Positions 8,313 to 15,366 of a stretch of DNA of 20,633 nucleotides are shown here, piece by piece; within the stretch, counting starts at the first letter, position 1; the number at the start of each line of letters is the position of its first letter. The notes beneath the pieces are model-generated. The model saw only the letters and a program-made list of their open reading frames with translations. It made no database searches and was not told the origin of the DNA. The position numbers were made by a program, and so were the translations under genes. Source of the stretch: a virus; the IMG/VR virus record IMGVR_UViG_3300046009_006651, positions 1 to 20,633 of that record; one strand, 5' to 3'.

Positions 8313-9742
8313 GCTTATCCAACAGATTGCGCAAGGCAAGCGAGCAACGAGCACAGAACATGTTTATGGAGCCGCTTATCCCATCACGACCAGCTTACGC
8401 GACCCCAGCTGGTGTTGATGTTAGCGCTGAGACTGCGATTCGCATGTCCACTGTTTATGCTTGTGTGCGTCTTTTGGGTGACACCATTTCGTCTTTGCCA
8501 CTCGGCGCCTATGTCCGCCGCGGTCGCAATCGCATTCCATATGCCGTTGTTTATGGCGAACAACCAGCTTGGGTAAACAAGCCCAACCCAGATTGCACTC
8601 GCCTAGACTTTTACGAGCAAGTAATCTCCTCTCTCAACTTGCACGGCAACGCTTTTATCATCACAGTGCGCGATGACCTCGGAGACGTTGTTGAGCTCTA
8701 TGCCGTCAACCCGTTGAATGTCCGCATTCGACGCCCCGACCCAAACGCAGAGGTCCTTTATGAAGTGACTATCGGCATCCAGCCAGGTGGCGTGGTGTAC
8801 GAGGACATGCAGTCTGTGACACAAGAAGTCAAAACCATGGTCTTGACCAAGCGCGAGATGCTCCATATTCCGATGTTTAAACTCCCTGGCCAGCTTCTTG
8901 GCCTTGGCCCAATCGGCGCTGCCCGTGTCACACTTGGTTCTGCGATGGCAGCTGAAGTCTATGCGGCCAGTTACTTTGGCAACGCCGCCAACCCAGGCGG
9001 TGTTATTGAAGCCCCAACCGAGTTGACCGAGGAACAAATCACAGACATCGCCCGCAACTGGAACCTTTCACATTCGGGTCCTTATCGCGCTGGCAAGCTC
9101 GGTGTTTTGACTGGTGGCGCTTCGTTTAAGCCACTCACACTTAACGCCGCCGACGCGCAACTTCTTGAAGTTAGGCGTTTCGGAGTTGAAGAAATCGCCC
9201 GCCTTTTCCGTGTGCCGATTTCACTGCTTGGCCACCCAGTAGCTGGAGCCATGAGCTTTGCATCAGTTGAAGCTCAGAACCTGTCTTTTGTTCAACATTC
9301 GCTGCGCCCACTTTTGGAGCGTTTAGAGCAAGCACTTTCACCTCTTTTGCCTGAGCCTGACGGCTTTATTAAGTTCAACCTTGATGCACTGCTTCGCGGC
9401 ACCACACTCGAGCGCTATGAGGCCTACACCAAGGGCTTAAATGAAGGCTTCTTATCACTCAATGACGTCCGCGCCGTTGAAGACCTCAGCCCGCTTGGCG
9501 AAGCTGGCGACCAGTATAGAGTTCCACTGCAGAACATCGATGCATCAGATGCTAAAGACGTCGGCTTGAAACTACGAACCGAAATCGCAACCAACCTGAT
9601 TCAAGTCGGGTTCGAACCGAAGTCAGTCCTTGAAGCTGTCGGCTTGCCTGCGATGAACCACACTGGAGTTCCAACAGGTCAGTTGCAACAGGTCTCAACG
9701 ATTGACCCTGCAAACCCACTATCAGTCTATGAGGTCGAATAA
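8309..9742 (+). CDS. Portal protein, HK97 family
   Basis: This 477-residue protein forms the dodecameric ring at one capsid vertex through which DNA is packed and released. Diagnostic parts are the N-terminal STVYACVRLLGDTISSLPLG (about residues 47-66), the NPDCTRLDFYEQVISSLNLHGNAF region (about 92-115), the NPLNVRIRR segment, the stem and clip region GLGPIGAARVTLG and the C-terminal RRFGVEEIARLFRVPISLLG (about 289-308). Length is normal for the family. The start ATG at 8309 overlaps the glycosyltransferase stop (ATGA), and the stop overlaps the protease start (TAATG), so expression is tied to its neighbours. Confidence 0.96.
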   Translation: MSLSNRLRKASEQRAQNMFMEPLIPSRPAYATPAGVDVSAETAIRMSTVYACVRLLGDTISSLPLGAYVRRGRNRIPYAVVYGEQPAWVNKPNPDCTRLDFYEQVISSLNLHGNAFIITVRDDLGDVVELYAVNPLNVRIRRPDPNAEVLYEVTIGIQPGGVVYEDMQSVTQEVKTMVLTKREMLHIPMFKLPGQLLGLGPIGAARVTLGSAMAAEVYAASYFGNAANPGGVIEAPTELTEEQITDIARNWNLSHSGPYRAGKLGVLTGGASFKPLTLNAADAQLLEVRRFGVEEIARLFRVPISLLGHPVAGAMSFASVEAQNLSFVQHSLRPLLERLEQALSPLLPEPDGFIKFNLDALLRGTTLERYEAYTKGLNEGFLSLNDVRAVEDLSPLGEAGDQYRVPLQNIDASDAKDVGLKLRTEIATNLIQVGFEPKSVLEAVGLPAMNHTGVPTGQLQQVSTIDPANPLSVYEVE

Positions 9743-10701
9743 TGCCATATTACATTTCAGACCAGCAGAGCGACTGCTCAGGCTGGGCGACAGTAAAGCA
9801 AGAAGCTGACGGCAGCTACACCACGCTTGGCTGTCATGATACAAAGCAAGACGCGATTGACCAAATGCTTGCGGTTTCCATCTCTGAGGACATGGAGCCA
9901 GGCGGTGAGGTCCCACGCGATTCAGTCGGGGAAGACAGGAGCAAGATGAAAAAAATCGAGCGCCGCACCTATACAGTGCGCAACGTCGAGACACGACAAG
10001 AGGACGACGGCAAAATGCGCCTGTCGGGTTATGCAGCCGTTTTCAACGACGCCAGCGTGCCACTCCCATTCAGAGAGCGCATCGCCCCTGGTGCTTTTCG
10101 CAAGACTTTAAGCGAAACCCCCGATGTTCGTTTGTTAATCAATCATGAGGGCCTACCACTGGCTCGCACCAAAAACAACACTCTAGCATTGACCGAGGAC
10201 GAAGTCGGCTTGCGTTTTGATGCAGAATTGCCTGATACTTCAGAGGCTCGCGACCTTTACACTTTAATCGAGCGCGGCGACGTTGACCAAATGAGCTTCG
10301 CTTTTCGTGTGATTCGCCAAAAATGGAATGATGACCGCACAGAGCGCACACTTACCGAGGTTTCGCTATCTGACGGCGACGTTTCAGTCGTCACCTACCC
10401 AGCTTACCCAACTACCTCAGTCGAAGCACGCGAACACCTTGCAAACGCAATTCGAGCTGTAAAAGAAGGACGCGAAATCTCAGGCGAGTCGCTTTTGGTC
10501 TTACAAGAGGTCTTTAACGATTTGACTGAAGGCCACGACTACATCATGAGAGCTGTTGAAGTCATGGCGACTTTAATGGACGCACAAGAAACACAATCTG
10601 AGGACGAACTCGATGAAGAAATGCCAGCAGAGGACCAAGCCACACAACCTCGCGCCATTTCACTTCGTCTTGCCAAAGCAATCGTCAACAGCACAAAATA
10701 G
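9742..10701 (+). CDS. Capsid maturation protease with extra N-terminal domain
   Basis: This 319-residue protein contains an HK97-type prohead serine protease (about residues 72-235). The family pattern is clear: LSGYAAVFND, FRERIAPGAF, a catalytic His in LINHEG (H135), Ser in QMSFAFRV (S185) and an acidic third residue likely in SLSDGDVSVVTYPAYP (D211 or D213). It should cut the N-terminal delta domain from the capsid protein during maturation. Residues 1-60 form a separate small domain (PYYISDQQSDCSGWATVK, then GCHDTKQDAIDQM) seen in other actinobacterial phages near this gene, of unknown role. An ATG at 9946 (M69) with AGGAG (9937-9941) could start a protease-only form. The acidic C-terminal tail (about 280-305) may be an assembly or scaffold segment. 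The start overlaps the portal stop. Confidence 0.92.
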   Translation: MPYYISDQQSDCSGWATVKQEADGSYTTLGCHDTKQDAIDQMLAVSISEDMEPGGEVPRDSVGEDRSKMKKIERRTYTVRNVETRQEDDGKMRLSGYAAVFNDASVPLPFRERIAPGAFRKTLSETPDVRLLINHEGLPLARTKNNTLALTEDEVGLRFDAELPDTSEARDLYTLIERGDVDQMSFAFRVIRQKWNDDRTERTLTEVSLSDGDVSVVTYPAYPTTSVEAREHLANAIRAVKEGREISGESLLVLQEVFNDLTEGHDYIMRAVEVMATLMDAQETQSEDELDEEMPAEDQATQPRAISLRLAKAIVNSTK

Positions 10702-10817
10702 CATTCTGTTAGTAAATCGCTAGCAGATACCGAAGTCGGAGCGAGACTCACACCCCAAAAGCGCCGTGAGCACAATCGCCACCACCTCGATTCCAAACTC
10801 ATAAGGAGCAGAATACG
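10702..10817 (+). other. Leader region before the capsid gene
   Basis: This 116-base stretch is one of the two longest apparent gaps in the window. It ends in a strong ribosome binding site AAGGAG (10803-10808), nine bases before the capsid ATG. A weak 5-bp inverted repeat, CTCAC (10747-10751) and GTGAG (10766-10770), is the only fold seen. No convincing promoter is visible. A leader before the most abundant protein may carry a promoter or a translation element. Confidence 0.45.
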
Positions 10818-12164
10818 ATGTCATATCTTGACAAAGTAATCGAGCGCCGTGATGCAGTAAAGGCTGAAATGGATGCAGTTCTTGAAGCAGTAGCTGAAGA
10901 GAACCGCACCGACCTTACTGCAGAGGAGACCGAGAAGGTTGACGCTCTTGTAGAAGAGTCACGTTCACTCGATTCAAAAATCGAAAAGCTGAAGGCACAA
11001 GCAGACGCTGACGCAAAAGCCTCAGAGGCTCGCGCTTCAGTTGCAGCAGTTGCAACTCCAGCTTCAACAAGCATCAAGGTCGTGTCAGAAGCACGCACCT
11101 ACGCAGAGGGTTCTGAGAACTCATTCGTACGCGACGCATTCAATGCTCAAGTACGCAACGATTTTGCAGCATCTGAGCGTCTTGCACGCCACATGAAAGA
11201 GGAAGCAATCGAGCGCCGCGATGTCGGCACTTCAGCTTTCGCTGGTTTAGTGGTACCTCAATATCTTATCGAACTAGCCGCACCTCTAGCTAGAAGCGGA
11301 AGACCTACTGCAGATTTCGCAACCAACAAAATGACCCTGCCTACAGCTGGCATGAAGTTGGAAATCTCCCGCATGACAACTGGGTCCTCAACTGCTATTC
11401 AGGCGACTGAGAATGCAGCTGTCAGCGAGACTGACGTTGATGACACATTGTTAACTGTTGACGTGCGTACAATCGCTGGACAACAGGACCTCTCACGCCA
11501 AGCAATCGAGCGCGGTACTGGCATTGACACTTTCGTCGTTGCAGACCTAATTCGTTCATGGCACACCACTCTTGATAGCCAGATTCTAAATGGAGCTGGT
11601 ACTTCAGGAACAATCAAGGGCATTCGCAACTCAGGTGGTAATGCAGTTACTTTCACATCAACTGCACCAACTGTTGCACTCCTTTACCCAAAGCTAGCTG
11701 ATGCGTTGCAACAGGTACAAAGCAACGTCTTCACAACACCAACACACTGGATTATGCACCCACGTCGTCTAGCATTCTTGCTAGCTGGCGTTGACAGCTC
11801 AAATCGTCCACTTGTTGTGCCAGCAGCGGGCTCACCAATGAACGCTGTATCAACTGGCGCTGGAGCTGCACAATATGGCAACTCAGGCTATCAGTTGCTC
11901 GGACTTCCAATCATCACAGATGCAAGCGTAGGCACAACCTATGGCACAGGCACAAACCAAGACGAAATCTACTTGGTTGACAGCCGTGAAATGCACCTAT
12001 GGGAGCAACCAGGCACACCGTTCGCACTACGTTTCGATGCAACTGCCCCAGGCAACTTGACCATCAAGACCGTAGTTTATGGATACGCAGCGTTCACCGC
12101 AGAGCGTTATCCGTTGGCCGCTTCTATCATCTCAGGAACAGGCCTAACAGCACCGTCCTTCTAG
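10818..12164 (+). CDS. Major capsid protein, HK97 fold
   Basis: This 448-residue protein builds the icosahedral head. Residues 1-75 are strongly helical and charged (DKVIERRDAVKAEMDAV and SRSLDSKIEKLKAQ), matching the N-terminal delta domain that acts as scaffold and is removed by the protease; no separate scaffold gene is seen. The mature part begins near residue 100-140 and shows family segments such as GLVVPQYLIELAAPLARSG, the E-loop-like KLEISRMTTGSSTAI (about 179-193), and the C-terminal QLLGLPIITDA, WEQPGTPFALRFDA and YGYAAFTAERYP. A conserved Gly in LNGAGTSGTIKGI is in place. The start ATG has AAGGAG at ideal spacing. A strong hairpin follows the stop. Confidence 0.95.
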   Translation: MSYLDKVIERRDAVKAEMDAVLEAVAEENRTDLTAEETEKVDALVEESRSLDSKIEKLKAQADADAKASEARASVAAVATPASTSIKVVSEARTYAEGSENSFVRDAFNAQVRNDFAASERLARHMKEEAIERRDVGTSAFAGLVVPQYLIELAAPLARSGRPTADFATNKMTLPTAGMKLEISRMTTGSSTAIQATENAAVSETDVDDTLLTVDVRTIAGQQDLSRQAIERGTGIDTFVVADLIRSWHTTLDSQILNGAGTSGTIKGIRNSGGNAVTFTSTAPTVALLYPKLADALQQVQSNVFTTPTHWIMHPRRLAFLLAGVDSSNRPLVVPAAGSPMNAVSTGAGAAQYGNSGYQLLGLPIITDASVGTTYGTGTNQDEIYLVDSREMHLWEQPGTPFALRFDATAPGNLTIKTVVYGYAAFTAERYPLAASIISGTGLTAPSF

Positions 12165-12190
12165 TCTGAAGGTTCGGCACTAAAGTACAA

Positions 12191-12232
12191 GTGCAAGGCA
12201 AGTGGGACTCCCCCGACTCATTTGCCTTGCAC
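12191..12232 (+). terminator. Strong hairpin after the capsid gene
   Basis: GTGCAAGGCAA (12191-12201) and TTGCCTTGCAC (12222-12232) form a perfect 11-bp stem. Five further pairs, two of them G-U, extend it to 12206/12217 and leave a 10-base loop. It starts 26 bases past the capsid stop. There is no run of T after it; CTCTTAGGGGG follows, so it is not a textbook intrinsic terminator. It may attenuate read-through or protect the 3' end of capsid mRNA. Confidence 0.7.
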
Positions 12233-12248
12233 CTCTTAGGGGGAGAGC

Positions 12249-12944
12249 ATGAAAGCAAGTCATAAAGTATCTATCGGGGTCTGTGACCCTGGCATGGTGA
12301 ACGGCGATTTCGCTTTTCGCATGATTCAGTTAGCACAATCTCGCAGCTCACGGCTTGGGCCGTTTGTACGCACCAAAGGTTCGGGCTTGCTTAGCAAGTT
12401 ACGCAACCGAGTGGTTAAGTCTTTCCTTGACGACACCAACTCCGATTGGCTTTTGCTAATTGACGCCGATGAGCAACTGTCGCCACAAGCATTTGACCAG
12501 CTCATCAACGTAGCGCATGACAAAGACCGCCCAGTTGTAGCGGGTCTTTATTTTGGAGCTTGGGACGCCAATAAAAACCTTTACCCAGTGCCCGTGCCAC
12601 TCATATTCAGGGACACTCCAAAGGGCTTCACGCCCATAAACGATTACCAACGCAACTCGATTTTTGAAATCGATGCTTGCGGTACTGGTTGCATGCTTAT
12701 TCATCGCAGCGTGCTTGAAAAGATGCGCGAAGCCGCAGACCCAAACCAAGGCACTGACTGGTGCTGGTTTTGGGACGGCCCCATCAATGGCGAGTGGATA
12801 AGTGAAGACTTGCTGTTTTGTCGCAGGATTAGGCAGTTAGGTTTTCCGATTTACGCAAACACCGCGGCCATCTTGCCGCACCAAAAGACTTACTGGCTTG
12901 ACGAGAGGCACCACATTGATAGGCAGCTCAACCAAGACAGCTAG
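12249..12944 (+). CDS. Glycosyltransferase, GT-A fold (GT2-like)
   Basis: This 231-residue protein has the features of a GT-A glycosyltransferase. They are a nucleotide-binding segment with the DxD-type motif SDWLLLIDADEQL (D72 and D74), a central acceptor region GTGCMLIHRSVLEKM (about 145-159), and WISEDLLFCRRIRQLGFPIYANT (about 182-204), where the Glu-Asp pair is the usual catalytic or binding site. The protein is short, with no extra domain and no membrane segment. The start ATG at 12249 has AGGGGGAG (12238-12245). It lies between the capsid gene and the head-tail adaptor, directly after the hairpin, as an insertion in an otherwise standard head-to-neck order. It is unrelated in fold to the GT-B enzyme at 7233, so the phage may build a two-step glycan on the virion or on the host. 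The target is unknown. Confidence 0.82.
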   Translation: MKASHKVSIGVCDPGMVNGDFAFRMIQLAQSRSSRLGPFVRTKGSGLLSKLRNRVVKSFLDDTNSDWLLLIDADEQLSPQAFDQLINVAHDKDRPVVAGLYFGAWDANKNLYPVPVPLIFRDTPKGFTPINDYQRNSIFEIDACGTGCMLIHRSVLEKMREAADPNQGTDWCWFWDGPINGEWISEDLLFCRRIRQLGFPIYANTAAILPHQKTYWLDERHHIDRQLNQDS

Positions 12945-12959
12945 AGAAAAGGATACAAC

Positions 12960-13568
12960 GTGGCTCTAACCAACTGCTATTGCACGCTGTCTGACCTAAA
13001 GACCTCACTTGCTATTGAGGACATTCAGGACGACGCTGGACTTGAAGCTGCGATTTTGACTGCTAGTCGCATGATTGACGACTACACTGGCAGGTTCTTT
13101 TATCGAGACGGCACTACGGCCGCTCCTGTAACTCGCTATTATACACCCGACAGTTGGTACATCACCAACTTAGACGATTTTGTCTCTTTAAACCAAATCG
13201 CATTAGACGATGATTTCGACCAAACCTACACTACCATTCTTGCAGCCAGCGACTATTTAATCGAGCCGATTAATAACGCACGGCGTGGTTGGCCGTACAC
13301 TCGCATTGTCGCTATCGACCGCTACATTTTCCCTTATGCTTATCCGCAATCAGTTCGAGTTCAAGCTGTTTGGGGCTGGCCTTCAATACCAGCTGAAATC
13401 GCTATGGCAACCAAAATACAAGCATCTCGTTTGTTTATTCGTCGTCAATCTCCATTTGGTATCGCAGGCACACCCGAACTCGGCACCGTTCGTCTCACAT
13501 CTCGGCTTGACCCAGATGTTGAGGCCTTAATTCGTCCTTTTAAAAAGATGAATGGGCTTGTCGCGTGA
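12960..13568 (+). CDS. Head-tail adaptor (gp6-like connector)
   Basis: This 202-residue protein is the likely adaptor that docks beneath the portal ring. The start is a GTG at 12960 with AAAAGGA (12947-12953) at good spacing, giving MALTNCYCTLSDLK. The N-terminus with ITLSDLK-like and ILTASRMIDDYTGRFFY segments (about 31-48) matches the helical HK97 gp6/SPP1 gp15-like connector family in its actinobacterial form. The C-terminal half shows VRVQAVWGWPSIPAEI and a helix KIQASRLFIRR. It lies in the usual place after the capsid gene, though a glycosyltransferase intervenes. It overlaps the next gene by 4 bases (GTGA). No separate head-closure protein follows. Confidence 0.78.
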   Translation: MALTNCYCTLSDLKTSLAIEDIQDDAGLEAAILTASRMIDDYTGRFFYRDGTTAAPVTRYYTPDSWYITNLDDFVSLNQIALDDDFDQTYTTILAASDYLIEPINNARRGWPYTRIVAIDRYIFPYAYPQSVRVQAVWGWPSIPAEIAMATKIQASRLFIRRQSPFGIAGTPELGTVRLTSRLDPDVEALIRPFKKMNGLVA

Positions 13569-13972
13569 TTCCAAGCGAAATCCGAGAAGGCCTAAAAAAG
13601 AACCTCAGCGACATTGATGGGCTTCGGTGCTACGACCAAGTGCCTGATGTCATCGTTCCACCTTGCGCAATCGTCGGACAACTTGACTTTACTTTTGACT
13701 TGAACAACGCCCGCGGCCTCGACCAGTCCAATCTTGATGTGTTTGTTATCGTCCAGCGCTTTTCGGAGCGCACAGGGCAAGACAAGCTGGACAAATACCT
13801 AGCTGGCTCAGGTAACTACTCAATCAAGGCGGCCATCGAGTCAGACCGAACTTTGGGCGGTGCTTGCAACACGTTGCGAGTTACTTCAGCAGAGTCGGGC
13901 ACTTTCCAAATGGGCGATATCGACTACCTGTCTTATCGTTATCGAATCACTGTATGGGGTCAAGGAGACTAA
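13565..13972 (+). CDS. Tail terminator protein
   Basis: This 135-residue protein probably forms the ring that caps the tail tube and joins it to the head connector. The start is a GTG at 13565, which overlaps the adaptor stop (GTGA). The sequence MIPSEIREGLKKNLSDIDGLRCYDQVPDVI, then PPCAIVG, DVFVIVQRF, GQDKLDKYLAG and a terminal YRYRITVWG fits the terminator family seen in actinobacterial siphophages, with a fold of one helix packed on a beta sheet. It precedes the tail-tube genes, as expected. An alternative label would be a gpU-like or HK97 gp10-like completion protein; the size and the YRYRITVWG end favour terminator. Confidence 0.72.
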   Translation: MIPSEIREGLKKNLSDIDGLRCYDQVPDVIVPPCAIVGQLDFTFDLNNARGLDQSNLDVFVIVQRFSERTGQDKLDKYLAGSGNYSIKAAIESDRTLGGACNTLRVTSAESGTFQMGDIDYLSYRYRITVWGQGD

Positions 13973-13974
13973 CC

Positions 13975-14148
13975 ATGAACTACACAATCGCCTCGGACAC
14001 ACTCGAGGTCGGCACCAAGAAAAAAGGCGACCAAGTCGCTACCAAAGAATTGCTCGAAGCTGGATGCAACATCGCTGCGCTTGTTAGTGGTGGGCATCTT
14101 TCTAGCAATAGCCCAACTAAGCCACAAGCAGAAGGAGCCGCAGAATAA
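13975..14148 (+). CDS. Small conserved tail-region protein
   Basis: This 57-residue protein begins at the ATG at 13975 with AAGGAG (13962-13967), two bases after the tail-terminator stop. The sequence MNYTIASDTLEVGTKKKGDQVATKELLEAGCN (residues 1-32) looks like a short SH3-like or KOW-like beta unit followed by a helix; the C-terminus (SNSPTKPQAEGAAE) is low complexity and probably disordered. Similar tiny proteins occur between terminator and tail-tube genes in actinobacterial phages, with no assigned role. The stop shares a base with the tail-tube start (TAATG). Longer in-frame starts upstream lie inside the terminator gene and lack a binding site. Confidence 0.66.
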   Translation: MNYTIASDTLEVGTKKKGDQVATKELLEAGCNIAALVSGGHLSSNSPTKPQAEGAAE

Positions 14149-14555
14149 TGGCCCGATTAGTCCTAACAAACGCGTATATCACAATCAACTCAGTCAATCT
14201 GAGTGACCACATCGCTAGCGTCACACTAACCACGAATGACGACGTAGTTGAGACAACTGCTTTCGGCTCAACAGCTCGCACTCGTATTGGCGGCCTTGGC
14301 GACAACTCAGTAGCACTCGAGTTCCACCAAGACTACGCAACAAGCAACGTGGAAGCAACGATTTACCCACTACTTGGCAGCGCAACCAACGTGGTCGTCA
14401 AACCAAACGGTTCAACTACAGGAGCAGAAAACCCATCATACAGCTTCAGCGCATTGGTTTCCGAATGGACTCCTTTGAATGGCGCTGTCGGCGAACTCGC
14501 AACTGCAAGCGTGACTTGGCCAATCAGCGGTGAAGTAACAAAGGCGGTTTCATAA
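14148..14555 (+). CDS. Tail tube protein (copy 1)
   Basis: This 135-residue beta-rich protein is a likely tail-tube subunit. The pattern VNLSDHIASVTLTTNDDVVETTAFG (about residues 16-40), GDNSVALEFHQDYA and a conserved WTPLNGAVGELATASVTWPISG end (about 106-127) matches the small tail-tube family of actinobacterial siphophages. Hexamers of such proteins stack around the tape measure. It is followed, with a one-base overlap, by a clearly related second copy. Whether this copy or the next is the main tube protein is not shown by sequence; this one has a 4-residue-longer loop (NGSTTGAENP) near residue 87-96. Confidence 0.83.
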   Translation: MARLVLTNAYITINSVNLSDHIASVTLTTNDDVVETTAFGSTARTRIGGLGDNSVALEFHQDYATSNVEATIYPLLGSATNVVVKPNGSTTGAENPSYSFSALVSEWTPLNGAVGELATASVTWPISGEVTKAVS

Positions 14556-14944
14556 TGGCACGCATTGTTCTAACCAACGTTGCCGTCACTTTCGGCACAA
14601 CAGACATTTCAAGCTACGTCACTTCGGTGACACTTGGCTCGACTTTTGACGTAGTTGAGACAACTGCTTTCGGCAATACAGCCCGCACAAGAGTGGCTGG
14701 GCTTGCGGACAACAGCGTCTCGCTGGAGTTCAATCAAGACTACGCCACAAGCGCTTTAGAAGCAACAATCTACCCAACACTCGGCACGGCGGTTTCAATG
14801 ACCGTTCGCCCAGTTGCGGCTACCTCGCCTGCATACTCATTCAGCGCGTTGGTTTCCGAATGGACTCCGCTCAACGGAGCCGTCGGCGAACTCGCAACCG
14901 CCTCGGTCACCTGGCCGATCAGCGGCGTAATAACCAAGTCATAA
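14555..14944 (+). CDS. Tail tube protein (copy 2, paralogue)
   Basis: This 129-residue protein is a close relative of the preceding one. By eye the two share about two thirds of aligned residues, with identical DVVETTAFG, QDYATS, EATIYP and a 31-residue identical block near the C-terminus (YSFSALVSEW through TWPISG). It lacks four residues of the loop near residue 87. It may form part of the same tube, a specialised ring at one end, or a domain-like variant exposed on the surface. The start overlaps the previous stop (TAATG). Tandem tail-tube genes are less common than a single gene; the divergence at silent sites shows this is not a very recent copy. Confidence 0.83.
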   Translation: MARIVLTNVAVTFGTTDISSYVTSVTLGSTFDVVETTAFGNTARTRVAGLADNSVSLEFNQDYATSALEATIYPTLGTAVSMTVRPVAATSPAYSFSALVSEWTPLNGAVGELATASVTWPISGVITKS

Positions 14945-14947
14945 CCT

Positions 14948-14967
14948 AACAAGGGGGAACAAATGGA
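14948..14967 (+). repeat. Repeated start-site sequence (copy 1)
   Basis: Twenty bases ending in the start of the tail chaperone gene, with core AAGGGGGAACAAATGGA, are identical to 20414-20433. The identity spans the binding site, the spacer and the start codon. Confidence 0.85.
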
Positions 14968-15241
14968 CGGTCTATCAATCAAGGTCAAAACCACAGAAGG
15001 CGTCGAGGCGTCGTACAAACTGACTCCTCGAGTCATCGTGGCATTCGAGCAACAATACGGCAAGGGAATGCCTAAACTGCTTGGTGAGGAACAAAAGATC
15101 GAGCACGTTTTTTGGCTAGCTTGGAAATCAATGCAACTCAGCGGCGTTGTAGTAAAGCCGTGGGGACCCGAGTTCCTAGACACCATCATATCGGCCGAAC
15201 TGGACTCTGACGCGTCTTTCGAATCCACCGAGATAGCCTAA
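14963..15241 (+). CDS. Tail assembly chaperone, short form (gpG-like)
   Basis: This 92-residue protein is the zero-frame product of the tail chaperone locus just before the tape measure region. It reads MDGLSIKVKTTEGVEASYKLTPRVIVAFEQQYGKG, then HVFWLAWKSM (about 48-57), VVVKPWGPEFLDTI. The mix of a beta N-terminus and the Trp-rich helical centre is typical of the G-type chaperones that hold the tape measure while the tube assembles. The start ATG has AAGGGGG (14951-14957). The last codons lie inside the 5' arm of a stem-loop. The protein probably also occurs as a longer form made by a -1 frameshift. Confidence 0.8.
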   Translation: MDGLSIKVKTTEGVEASYKLTPRVIVAFEQQYGKGMPKLLGEEQKIEHVFWLAWKSMQLSGVVVKPWGPEFLDTIISAELDSDASFESTEIA

Positions 15242-15366
15242 CGTATACAATCGCCGCTATCTCGGTGGAGACTGGCATATCTCCGACCGCGTTGCTAGAT
15301 GCTCCCGAGGGAGTGCTTGAAGCAATAACGGCCTACATCAAAGAACGGGCGAAAAAGCATGGCTGA
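14963..15366 (+). CDS. Tail assembly chaperone, -1 frameshift form (gpGT-like)
   Basis: The -1 frame relative to the short form is open from 15211 to the TGA at 15364-15366 and has no good start of its own. It encodes, in order, LTYTIAAISVETGISP, TALLDAPEGVLEA and ITAYIKERAKKHG, which is the helical C-terminal extension pattern of gpGT-type chaperones. A -1 slip can only occur between 15211 and 15241. The best place is the codon pair TCT TTC (15215-15220), where a slip re-reads TTC as TTT. That would give 86 zero-frame residues plus about 48, or about 134 in all. The slip site is not a canonical X XXY YYZ heptamer, so the exact position is uncertain. The stop of this form overlaps the next start by 8 bases. 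Confidence 0.68.
15224..15269 (+). promoter_or_regulatory. Stem-loop at the tail chaperone frameshift
   Basis: TCCACCGAGATAGC (15224-15237) and GCTATCTCGGTGGA (15256-15269) pair perfectly over 14 bp around an 18-base loop. The loop contains the zero-frame stop TAA (15239-15241). It begins 3 bases after the candidate slip codon TTC. A stable fold just downstream of a slip site is what stimulates -1 frameshifting in other phages and viruses. Confidence 0.75.

Noticed and set aside
10702-10817. Promoter for the capsid gene.
   Set aside because: No -35/-10 pair could be defended by eye; only the ribosome binding site is clear.
15265-15366. Independent gene starting at a GTG (15265) in the -1 frame of the tail chaperone.
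   Set aside because: There is no binding site and the start would fall in the 3' arm of the stem; the frameshift explanation fits better.
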